The notes under the pieces: generated by a model
Seen by the model: only the letters and a program-made list of their open reading frames with translations
Databases searched by the model: none
What the model was told of the DNA's origin: nothing
Shown: positions 20,601 through 26,986 of the stretch, one piece after another
Layout of the letters: each line of letters begins with the position of its first letter
How positions within the stretch are numbered: position 1 is the stretch's first letter
Translations under genes and position numbers: made by a program
Origin: Flavobacterium album
GTDB lineage: Bacteria > Bacteroidota > Bacteroidia > Flavobacteriales > Flavobacteriaceae
Direction: 5' to 3'
Length of the DNA: 64,000 bases
NCBI RefSeq assembly: GCF_003096035.1
Contig: NZ_CP029186.1
Span: 3,640,001-3,704,000 of the forward strand

Positions 20601-21112
20601 TGAGCATTCGTGCAAAGATCGTTGGCCGGGGTTGGGTATTTGGTAACACATATCTGGAATGTAGATGTGGCAGCTGTGCCGACATTGAATACGCGAATAT
20701 GATATTCCTGTCCTACAATGAAGTTGTTATTAAAGTAGTTTTCCCCCCATCCTGACGGATAGGCATTTGTACAAGCAACCTGTGTACCGCTGCATCCACC
20801 CTGATAGATTTCAAAACCGTGATTGAGGCTGGAATTTGCATTCAACCCTACAGACATTGTAACATCGGTAGCAGTAAATTTGTACCAGACATCCTGCGAT
20901 GCACCCGAAGAACAGGATGGCCCCACTCCCGTTATGGTTGCACCATTGAAGGTTCCTGTAGTATAACTACAGGTTGTGCCGGGCGTGAGCGGGATAGCAT
21001 CCGCACACAGGTCATTAATGGGAGGTACAAGCACTGTTGATGTATCAGCCGCTATTGCCCTACCGCAAATCATTGACATGAAAATGAGAAATAAAAAGAA
21101 ATAGTTTTTCAT
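14603..21112 (-). CDS. Giant repeat-built surface protein with T9SS sorting domain
   Basis: A 2169-residue secreted protein. Order: signal peptide (1-21, ending GRAIA); nine tandem modules of about 130 residues (about 30-1215) that start NDLCxNA, carry QDVWYKF and GQEYYIRVFN and hold paired Cys; one Ig/PKD-like domain (about 1215-1310); eleven copies of a 65-residue Ig-like module (GGSFTLPxxSTNGxTGTWSP...), about 1310-2025; one more domain; and a C-terminal T9SS type A sorting domain (WKVYPNP ... FIKR, about 2090-2169). Expected to cross the outer membrane by type IX secretion and be anchored at the surface, perhaps as an adhesin; function not proven. Some modules are almost identical at DNA level, indicating recent duplication. 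A -7 box lies at 21141-21148. Confidence 0.92.
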   Translation of the reverse strand: MKNYFFLFLIFMSMICGRAIAADTSTVLVPPINDLCADAIPLTPGTTCSYTTGTFNGATITGVGPSCSSGASQDVWYKFTATDVTMSVGLNANSSLNHGFEIYQGGCSGTQVACTNAYPSGWGENYFNNNFIVGQEYHIRVFNVGTAATSTFQICVTKYPTPANDLCTNAQQLTPGTACTYTTGTFSGSLKDGGVPGCAANASQDVWYKFTATDVTMSVGVNQTSDLNHGFELYQGGCNGTLITCVNSYPEGWGENYFNNNFIVGQEYYVRVFNASSALQTRNFQICVTKYPTPANDLCANAQQLTPGTTCTYTTGTFSGSLKDGGVPGCAANASQDVWYKFTATDVTMSVGINQTSDLNHGFELYQGGCNGTLITCVNSYPEGWGENYFNNNFIVGQEYYVRVFNASSALQTRSFQICVTKYPTPANDLCANAQQLTPGTTCTYTSGTFSGSLKDGGVPGCAANASQDVWYKFTATDVTMSVGINQTSDLNHGFELYQGGCNGTLITCVNNYPDGWGENYFNNNFIVGQEYYVRVFNASSALQTRSFQICVTKYPPPANDLCANAIQLTPGLTCTNTSGTFSGALKDGGVPGCAVNASQDVWYKFTATDKMMEIDVDGASNVNVAFELYQGGCNGTLISCKNFYSNDTAEYYFASDFVIGQEYYIRVINPLSSLDTRNFQVCIIKYPPPANDLCANAIQLTPGLTCTNTSGTFSGSLKDGGVPGCAVNASQDVWYKFTATDKMMEIDVDGATNVNVAFELYQGGCNGTLVSCKNFYSNDTAEYYFASDFVIGQEYYIRVINPLSSLDTRNFQVCIIKYPPPANDLCANAVQLTPGTACNYITGTFSGSMMDGAIPACATGTQQDVWYKFIATDVTNSITLDMITSLNHGFEIIQGGCNGTVVACVNSGAAGAFESYYSNDFIPGQEYYIRVFNATNILPLSNFRICLTKYPTPANDLCANATEVFPGTTCSYVGGTFIGSTLDGPAACPAGTTSQDIWYKFVATEQTYSIYLNPVSFFNPGFQIFEGSCSGTPMACVNNFGSNTSEYYINNNFVVGQTYYVRFFHNMTGYSSDNISFCITKYPKPANDTCQNATLLTQNTTCSQVGGTFSGAMFDGPAISCAPQAGQDVWFRFIAEGASATIYIGPMLGRDLGFQVFQGGCTGTPIACVNSVGVNLSETGTASGLTQGQEYYIRVFNVYQGLTTDNFSICVYGAIQPCNASVSVAASATQVCSGSPVTFTATPVNGGGAPQYQWKVNGNNAGTNSPTFTTSTLANGAVVTVVMTSSVLCPTTPTVTSNAITITVTNPVTPAFTQVPAICLGGSFALPSTSTNGITGTWSPAVNTTATTTYTFTPDAGQCASTATMTVTVNNNIAPTFTQVAAICSGGSFTLPTTSNNGITGTWSPALNNTATTTYTFTPNAGQCAVTATMTVTVNNNTTPTFTQVAAICQGGSFTLPATSTNGITGTWSPAINNNATTTYVFQPNAGQCAVGTTMTVTVTPGTVPTFTQVAPICQGGSFTLPTTSTNGVTGTWSPAINNNATTTYTFTPAAGQCATTATTTVTVNNNVIPTFSQVAAICPGGSFTLPTTSTNGVTGTWSPAINNNATTTYTFTPAAGQCATTATMTVTVNNNVIPTFSQVAAICPGGSFTLPTTSTNGVTGTWSPAINNNATTTYTFTPNAGQCATTATMTVTVNNNITPVFSQVAAICPGGSFTLPTTSTNGVTGTWSPAINNNATTTYTFTPAAGQCATTATMTVTVNNNVIPTFSQVAAICPGGSFTLPTTSTNGVTGTWSPAINNNATTTYTFTPNAGQCATTATMTVTVNNNVTPVFSQVAAICPGGSFTLPTVSTNGITGTWSPAINNNATTTYTFTPNGGQCATTATMTVTVNNNVTPLFSQVAAICPGGSFTLPTVSTNGITGTWSPAINNNATTTYTFTPNAGQCATAATMTVTVNNNVTPIFSQVAAICPGGSFTLPTVSINGVTGTWSPAINNTATTTYTFMPNAGQCATTATMTVVVNSVNTALTVSGATITAAATGAGYQWINCTANQPINGATEASFTATANGSYAVIVTQNGCSATSECVVITDLGTEAFVKKGWKVYPNPVVDQLFVETEEATEIVITDMTGKTVSSQPLKSGVNTIDTGSLSAGMYFINSASGAHIKFIKR
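15043..17187 (-). repeat. Eleven tandem 195-bp Ig-like coding repeats
   Basis: The 65-residue module repeats with a strict 195-bp period. The five or six copies nearest the 3' end are the most alike. A perfect 264-bp match exists between 15744-16007 and 16134-16397, offset by 390 bp, which is two units. The edges given are approximate. Confidence 0.9.
17470..21030 (-). repeat. Nine tandem coding repeats of about 395 bp
   Basis: Each copy encodes a Cys-containing module beginning NDLCANA. Copies 2, 3 and 4 from the N-terminus are nearly identical, as are copies 5 and 6, while copies 1, 8 and 9 at the edges are more diverged. Edges are approximate. Confidence 0.88.
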
Positions 21113-21140
21113 ATGATTGGTTATAATATTATCCAGGCTG

Positions 21141-21148
21141 CAAACATA
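21141..21148 (-). promoter_or_regulatory. -7 box (TATGTTTG) for the giant T9SS protein gene
   Basis: Perfect match to the Bacteroidetes -7 consensus TAnnTTTG, read on the minus strand, about 29 bp upstream of the ATG at 21112. No clear TTG -33 element at the usual spacing. Confidence 0.5.
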
Positions 21149-21212
21149 AGAACCAGCATTATTTCAGCCGTACAGCCATGTTGCACGTTTGTGTACTATT
21201 GTTGCATTGTTA

Positions 21213-23876
21213 TTAAATCTGCTGATCTTTAGCAAATTGGCTGGGGCTTTTACCAAAGTGTTCCGTGAAAGATTTTGTGAAATACGACTGGCTGCTGAAG
21301 CCGCATTTGTAAGCGATCTCAGAAATATTGCCATCGTTGGCCAACAAAAGGTCTTTGGCTTTTTCGAGGCGGACCATACGGATAAAGTTGGTCGTAGAGA
21401 AGCCTGTCAACGCAGTAAGCTTCCTGTGCAGCTGGCTCCGGCTCACAGCCATGTCGTCGGACAATTCGTTAACCGAATAGTCAGTGTTGTCTATATTTTC
21501 AACAATACAGGCCGTCACTTTATTCACATAGGCATTATCACTTTTGATGCGCTCCTCGAATGTTTTTGGGGACTTGATGGAAGCTTGGTAAGCTTCCTTA
21601 TTGCGCTGTATCGTGGTAAACAGGTTACGGATGGTAAGCTTCAGCTCATCCGGCGAGAAAGGTTTGGCAATATAAGCGTCCGCACCATACCCAAGGCCTT
21701 CAAGGCGGCTTTCGAGCGATGCCTTAGCCGAGAAAAGCACGACCGGAAGGTGATTTGCCAATTCATCTGAGCGTATTTCTTTCAGTAATCCTATGCCGTC
21801 TTTTTCGGGCATCATGATATCCGAAAGCACGATATCCGGCAATTCTTCGCGGATGAGGTCGATAGCCTCCTGTCCGTTCCTGGCATGGATAACCCTGAAG
21901 TTTTCCTGCAGTACCGATATGGTGAAGGCAGCCGTGTCCGGGTCGTCTTCCGCCAGCAGCAGTGTTGGTACGCCTTCCTGCTGTGCCACCGGAACTGTAG
22001 CAATATCCTGTTCCTGTACGGGGATGGATACCTTGAATGAGGTGCCCGAAGGATTGCTTTCCATCTGTATCGTTCCCTGTGCCAGCTCGACCAGTTCTTT
22101 TACTAATGATAATCCGATGCCGGTCCCGTTCGTTCCCGCAGCATATTTGCCCCTGAAAAAACGGCGGAATACTTTTTTCTGTTCCTTTTCAGGGATACCC
22201 GGCCCGTTGTCTTTTATCTCTAATACAAGGTTCCTACTTTTTATTTCCGACTTAACATGGATTTCCGATCCTTTAGGGCAATATTTTACGGCATTCCCTA
22301 TGAGGTTGGATAGTATCTTTTCCAAAGCGTTCGATGGGAAGGAATAATTGCCGCCAAGGTTATTCTTATCGTTAATGATGTGTTTGTTATCCGATTCGGC
22401 TTCGCCTTCAAAGCTGCTTACGATATCATCGATAAAGTCGCCTATGCTGCCCGTAGTATGATTGAGCCTGAAACTGCCTTTGCCAAGCTTAGATGCATCC
22501 AGCAGCTCATCGACCAGGCATATTAGTTTTTTCGAGTTACGTTCCATCAGCAGCAGCTGTTCAGCGTTTTTAACACCCGGCTCCTGCTTCATTACCTGTA
22601 TAGGGCCTTCAATGAGTGTGAGCGGTGTCCTTATCTCATGGAATATGTTCTCGAACATCTTCAGCTTCTCCTGCTCAAATTGCTGCGTTATCTTTCTTCT
22701 CTGGAAAAGAAGGTAAAAGATAAAACCCGCAATGAGCAGCAGTAAAAATGCGCCGAACAGTATAAGGTTGCGCTGGTTTTTCCCCCGTTCGATCTCCTGC
22801 TTGTTCAGCTGGAGCTCCTTTTCCTTTTTTTCGCTTTGGTACCTTATCTCAAGTTCATCAACTTCTTTCTGCTTTTGTACTGAGAACAGTCGCTGGCGTG
22901 CCTCGCTTTCCAGTTTTTTGTAGTAGTAAGCGTTCTTAAAGTCGCCTACAGATTCATAAGCAAGGCCTAAACGGTCATACAAAGCAGGCTTGAATTGGTC
23001 TTCGGGGCGTTTGTCGTTGACAGCAATGGCCTTTTTCATGTATTCAATCGCGCCCGCATAATTTTTATTTTCCAAATTGTAATCACCTATGTTCTGGTAG
23101 GCAGTCATCTGGTTTACAAGGTCGTTATGCCTGATTGCAAAGTCCAGGCTTTTTTCGTAATAGTAAACGCATGAATCCGGCTTAACGGTTTGGTAAGCTG
23201 CGCCAAGGGAATTGTAAACGGTTGCCAGGTATTCGGGCTGTTTTTTCTTTAAAAGTGTCTTTTCCGCCTCTTTAAGGGTTTTTACCGCTTCTTTAGGTGA
23301 GCCGGTAGAGATTTGAAGGATGGCAAGATTTGTAGTGATAAGCGCATAATATTGGTAATCGTTCCCATCTTTCTTGGCCTGTGCCGCAAGTTTCAGGTAT
23401 TCCTCAGCCTTTTTTGGATTGTTTTGGTAAAAATAACAAACTCCTATCCCGTTGTAGATCGTACCTGCCAATGATTTTTCCTTATGCTTCTCGGCAAGCG
23501 CAAGCCCTTTCAGGTAAAAGGAAATGGCTTCCTTCATTTTGTTCTGCTTTTGATAGGCTTCCCCTATTTTGGCATACGACCTTATAACTACAACATGATT
23601 ATTGTTTCTACGCCCGATTTCGATAGCCTTGTGCGAATAATATATCGCTGAATCAGGGTTTTGCCCCAGATAATAGGTTGCCATCTCTACATTTAGCTCA
23701 CCCCTTCGCAAATCATTGGCATCTTTCATTAAATTCCGGATGGAATCTGCGGTATTCTGGCTAAAGGCTTTGTAAGGTGACAGGGTTAAGATTACCGCAA
23801 AAAGGAGTAAGACAAGATTCCCTCCTATTTTATAGCCGCGCGGCTTTATACTCAAAGTGTTATATTTAACTGACAT
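21213..23876 (-). CDS. TPR hybrid sensor kinase/receiver/AraC regulator
   Basis: An 887-residue one-protein phosphorelay. A signal/anchor (about 18-40) precedes a TPR sensor domain (about 60-330), a coiled coil and a transmembrane helix (370-391). Then come HisKA with His413 in FHEIRTPL, HATPase with the N-box near 524-528 and GTGIGLS near 584, a receiver with Asp686 in LSDIMMP and Lys738, and an AraC-type HTH (about 785-885). All catalytic residues are present. TPR sensors of this kind replace the propeller sensor of classic Bacteroides HTCS proteins. The ligand is unknown. It is transcribed in the same direction as, and directly upstream of, the giant T9SS gene, with about 100 bp between them, so it could control that gene (inference). 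Confidence 0.94.
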   Translation of the reverse strand: MSVKYNTLSIKPRGYKIGGNLVLLLFAVILTLSPYKAFSQNTADSIRNLMKDANDLRRGELNVEMATYYLGQNPDSAIYYSHKAIEIGRRNNNHVVVIRSYAKIGEAYQKQNKMKEAISFYLKGLALAEKHKEKSLAGTIYNGIGVCYFYQNNPKKAEEYLKLAAQAKKDGNDYQYYALITTNLAILQISTGSPKEAVKTLKEAEKTLLKKKQPEYLATVYNSLGAAYQTVKPDSCVYYYEKSLDFAIRHNDLVNQMTAYQNIGDYNLENKNYAGAIEYMKKAIAVNDKRPEDQFKPALYDRLGLAYESVGDFKNAYYYKKLESEARQRLFSVQKQKEVDELEIRYQSEKKEKELQLNKQEIERGKNQRNLILFGAFLLLLIAGFIFYLLFQRRKITQQFEQEKLKMFENIFHEIRTPLTLIEGPIQVMKQEPGVKNAEQLLLMERNSKKLICLVDELLDASKLGKGSFRLNHTTGSIGDFIDDIVSSFEGEAESDNKHIINDKNNLGGNYSFPSNALEKILSNLIGNAVKYCPKGSEIHVKSEIKSRNLVLEIKDNGPGIPEKEQKKVFRRFFRGKYAAGTNGTGIGLSLVKELVELAQGTIQMESNPSGTSFKVSIPVQEQDIATVPVAQQEGVPTLLLAEDDPDTAAFTISVLQENFRVIHARNGQEAIDLIREELPDIVLSDIMMPEKDGIGLLKEIRSDELANHLPVVLFSAKASLESRLEGLGYGADAYIAKPFSPDELKLTIRNLFTTIQRNKEAYQASIKSPKTFEERIKSDNAYVNKVTACIVENIDNTDYSVNELSDDMAVSRSQLHRKLTALTGFSTTNFIRMVRLEKAKDLLLANDGNISEIAYKCGFSSQSYFTKSFTEHFGKSPSQFAKDQQI

Positions 23877-23902
23877 ATGGCTGGTTTCCGTGATTTTTTT
23901 TG

Positions 23903-23931
23903 CAAATATATAATAAGTCGTTATCCAACAA
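23903..23931 (-). promoter_or_regulatory. Promoter of the TPR hybrid regulator gene
   Basis: On the minus strand a TTG (plus 23929-23931) is followed after 18 nt by TATATTTG (plus 23903-23910), fitting the Bacteroidetes -33/-7 promoter. The -7 box ends 26 bp before the ATG at 23876. Confidence 0.7.
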
Positions 23932-24084
23932 GCTTGTATTTACACTATTTGCTAACACTTTGTTAAATAGTTATCGCTTATTCCCACTCGAAATCTTTTT
24001 ACTAATCCAACAACCGTTAAATTTCTTACAAACAACGCCTTTTAGAAAAATACAGTTTGTAACTTTATATAAAAGTGTATTGTA

Positions 24085-25128
24085 ATGAAACAGCCCTTAC
24101 TGGCATTTAACGATAAAGGCATATACTGCGCCGCAGCCGATGTATACCTGGACCCGTGGCGGGCAGTTCCAAAGGCCATTATTACGCACGGGCACAGCGA
24201 TCACTCCCGCTGGGGGCATGGCAGCTATATCACCCATCACCTCAACGTACCCATTATAAAGCACAGGCTGGGTGACATTAACGTGGCCGGTAAGGACTGG
24301 GGCGAGACCTTTACTATAAATGGCGTAAAATTCAGCTTTCATCCTGCGGGGCATATTGTGGGCAGCGCGCAGGTACGGGTAGAGCACAAAGGGGAAGTTT
24401 GGGTATTTACGGGCGATTACAAAACCGAGGATGACGGGATTTCCACCCCTTATGAAGTGGTGAAATGCCACACCTTTATTACTGAAAACACCTTTGGCCT
24501 CCCCTGCTTTAAATGGCAGCCACAGGCAGAAGTAATGGCCGAGGTGAATGCCTGGTGGTCGCAAAACCGCGCCGAAGGTCAAACCTCCATTCTGTTTGGC
24601 TACACACTGGGCAAGGCACAGCGCCTGCTAAAGCACCTCGACCCGTCTATAGGCCCGATATTTACCCACGGGGCCGTAGAGAACATGACACGGGTTATCC
24701 GGCAAATGGTGGATATGCCCGAAACTACACTCATAACCCGCGATACCAAAAAAGAAGAACTACAGGGCAGTATTATACTTGCGCCCCCATCGGCACACGG
24801 CAGTACGTGGATACGACGTTTCACTCCTTATGTAACGGGTTCTGCAAGCGGCTGGATGGCTTTTCGCGGGGCACGAAGGCGCAGGGCTATTGACAAGGGA
24901 TTTGTAATGAGTGACCATTGCGACTGGGCAGGCCTGCTGGAAAGCATACAGGCTACCGGCGCCGAAAAGATAATCTGCACCCATGGTTATAGTGATATTT
25001 TTAGCACTTACCTTAGGGAACTGGGCTATGATGCGCGCACCGAGCATACACAATACGAAGGAGACGAAGGCGAAACCGACACCATGGAGCCGGATGAATT
25101 CACAACTGAGGAAGGAGGCGAATCATGA
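24085..25128 (+). CDS. Ligase-associated DNA exonuclease, metallo-beta-lactamase/beta-CASP
   Basis: A 347-residue nuclease of the metallo-beta-lactamase/beta-CASP type, like mRNA 3'-end processing factors and SNM1. The metal motif is THGHSDHSRWGHG at about 34-46; others are GDYKTEDDG near 110, a Ser/His-containing beta-CASP part, SDHCDW near 275 and THGYSD near 296. In the known ligase-associated DNA repair cluster this protein precedes an ATP-dependent ligase, and here it overlaps the ligase gene by 4 bp (ATGA), indicating translational coupling. Likely trims DNA ends before sealing. An imperfect -7 box (TAACTTTA) starts at 24060. Confidence 0.92.
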   Translation: MKQPLLAFNDKGIYCAAADVYLDPWRAVPKAIITHGHSDHSRWGHGSYITHHLNVPIIKHRLGDINVAGKDWGETFTINGVKFSFHPAGHIVGSAQVRVEHKGEVWVFTGDYKTEDDGISTPYEVVKCHTFITENTFGLPCFKWQPQAEVMAEVNAWWSQNRAEGQTSILFGYTLGKAQRLLKHLDPSIGPIFTHGAVENMTRVIRQMVDMPETTLITRDTKKEELQGSIILAPPSAHGSTWIRRFTPYVTGSASGWMAFRGARRRRAIDKGFVMSDHCDWAGLLESIQATGAEKIICTHGYSDIFSTYLRELGYDARTEHTQYEGDEGETDTMEPDEFTTEEGGES

Positions 25129-26729
25129 AGAATTTTGCCGAACTCATAAAAACACTCGACAGCAGCAACAAAACTAATGTAAAGGTTGATGCGCTTACAC
25201 AATACTTCCGCACTGCGGGAGATACTGACAAGGTGTGGACGATAGCTATACTCTCCCACCGCAGGCCGCCACGCCCGGTAAATACCAACCTGCTGCGCAT
25301 GTGGGCGGCAGAGCTTGCTAACATCCCGTTGTGGCTGTTTGAGGATTCCTACCACATTGTGGGCGACCTGGCCGAAACAATTGCACTGATTATCCCAACC
25401 TCTAAAGACCATAGCGAAAAAACGCTGACGGAATTTGTGGAGGAAATGATCACACTGAAACGAAAAACAGATACCGAAAAGAAAGAGTACCTGCATACCA
25501 ACTGGCTTTCGCTAAATTATTATGAGCGATTTGTGTTTACCAAGCTGATAACAGGCAGTTTCCGCATCGGCGTAAGCCAAAAACTGATGACCCGCGCGCT
25601 GAGCAAGGCCACCGGCGTAAATGAAGATGTACTTGCCTATAAGCTCATGGGTGAATGGGATCCGGCACGGATAAGCTTTGAGAAATTAGTGCTTACCGAA
25701 AAGGAAGATGATAACCTGAGCCGCCCCTACCCTTTTTACCTGGCCTATGCCGTAGAGGGTGAGCCTGAGGACCTGGGCGATGTAGCGCAATGGAGCGCCG
25801 AGCATAAATGGGACGGCATCCGCAGCCAGACGATCATCCGAAACGGGCAGCTTTATGTGTGGAGCCGGGGCGAAGAGCTGGTTACAGATAAGTACCCGGA
25901 GTTCAACAGTTTTCTGGGCGTAATCCCTGATGGAACTGTAATAGACGGCGAAATACTGCCATGGATTGATGGCGGCATCGGCTTGTTCAACGACCTGCAA
26001 ACACGTATCGGCCGCAAGGTAGTTTCGCCTGCGCTGCTAAAGAAAACCCCGGTTGTAATCCGTGCCTACGACCTTTTGGAATGGGAAGGCCGGGATATAC
26101 GCACACTGCCTTATACGGAACGCCGTGAGCTTTTGGAACAACTGTTTGAGCAGATAAAAGACTACCAACTGCCGTTGCAGCTTTCGGAACGGATAAAGCT
26201 AAACGACTGGGATGAAGCCCTGCACGAAAAAGCCAAAGCCCGCGAGCTGCGAAGTGAAGGCCTTATGTTTAAGCGAAATGACTCTGCTTATGGGGTGGGC
26301 CGTAAAAAAGGCGACTGGTGGAAATGGAAGCTCGACCCTTTCAGCATTGATGCCGTTCTTACCTATGCCATGCGGGGCAGCGGCCGCCGTGCCACCCTGT
26401 TTACCGATTATACTTTCGCCCTTTGGCAAACCAATGAGGATGGCACAAAAGAACTGGTGACGTTTGCAAAAGCGTATTCCGGGCTGACCGATGCCGAATT
26501 CCGCATGGTTGATGACTACATCAAAAAAAATACGCTCGACCGTTTTGGCCCGGTGCGCAGCGTAACGCCAAAACTGGTATTTGAAATTGGCTTTGAGGGC
26601 ATTGCTTTTTCAGGCAGGCACAAAAGTGGCGTGGCAACGCGTTTTCCGCGGATACTGCGCTGGCGGCATGATAAAACCATTGAAGAGGCAAACAGCATAG
26701 ACGATTTAAAAGACATGATACCAAAATAG
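25125..26729 (+). CDS. ATP-dependent DNA ligase of the ligase-associated repair cluster
   Basis: A 534-residue ligase. An N-terminal helical DNA-binding domain (about 1-190) precedes the adenylation domain with nucleotidyl Lys228 in HKWDGIR, motif III-like DGEILPW near 275, motif IV-like SEGLMFK and motif V-like WWKWKLDP, then an OB fold ending about residue 520. This resembles archaeal/eukaryotic-type ligase I rather than LigD. The ATG lies inside the stop of the nuclease gene. It seals nicks with ATP and, with its neighbours, forms a repair set; a second, unrelated ATP ligase (ligD) lies 16 kb away. Confidence 0.94.
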   Translation: MKNFAELIKTLDSSNKTNVKVDALTQYFRTAGDTDKVWTIAILSHRRPPRPVNTNLLRMWAAELANIPLWLFEDSYHIVGDLAETIALIIPTSKDHSEKTLTEFVEEMITLKRKTDTEKKEYLHTNWLSLNYYERFVFTKLITGSFRIGVSQKLMTRALSKATGVNEDVLAYKLMGEWDPARISFEKLVLTEKEDDNLSRPYPFYLAYAVEGEPEDLGDVAQWSAEHKWDGIRSQTIIRNGQLYVWSRGEELVTDKYPEFNSFLGVIPDGTVIDGEILPWIDGGIGLFNDLQTRIGRKVVSPALLKKTPVVIRAYDLLEWEGRDIRTLPYTERRELLEQLFEQIKDYQLPLQLSERIKLNDWDEALHEKAKARELRSEGLMFKRNDSAYGVGRKKGDWWKWKLDPFSIDAVLTYAMRGSGRRATLFTDYTFALWQTNEDGTKELVTFAKAYSGLTDAEFRMVDDYIKKNTLDRFGPVRSVTPKLVFEIGFEGIAFSGRHKSGVATRFPRILRWRHDKTIEEANSIDDLKDMIPK

Positions 26730-26764
26730 GCCGTTTAACCGAATTTAAATAAATGTCTATTATG

Positions 26765-26935
26765 AATTTAACCACATAACTTGTCCCGCCAATTGCGGGA
26801 GGCACATAGTTTTAGAAGGAATATAAAGCTCAATTAATTGACACAGAGCATGAAGCTTCGCTTCACTATGTGTGAATATGTTTCCTTTATCGACAATAAA
26901 TAACTATGAAACCTATGTATCTATGTGGTTAATTT
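26765..26935. repeat. Intergenic inverted-repeat element
   Basis: The outer arms ttaaccacata (26768-26778) and tatgtggttaa (26922-26932) are inverted. Inside are a short hairpin tcccgc/gcggga (26784-26800) and a second set of related arms (cacatagt near 26813; actatgtgtg near 26865). The phrase ctatgtatctatgtggtt is of a kind I recognise from intergenic repeats of Flavobacterium genomes. It separates the ligase and helicase genes. Confidence 0.6.
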
Positions 26936-26957
26936 AAATTTAGGTATTCACTAAATA

Positions 26958-26965
26958 TATTTTTG
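26958..26965 (+). promoter_or_regulatory. -7 box (TATTTTTG) for the helicase gene
   Basis: Perfect TAnnTTTG match 21 bp before the ATG at 26987, just after the repeat element. This would let the helicase gene be transcribed separately from the ligase gene. No TTG at the usual distance. Confidence 0.45.
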
Positions 26966-26986
26966 GCAACCAAACTATAAACAAAC

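Noticed and set aside
23900..24085. 61-residue open frame between the hybrid regulator and the nuclease gene
   Set aside because: It starts over the regulator promoter, is low in complexity, and has no recognisable pattern; a regulatory gap is the simpler reading.
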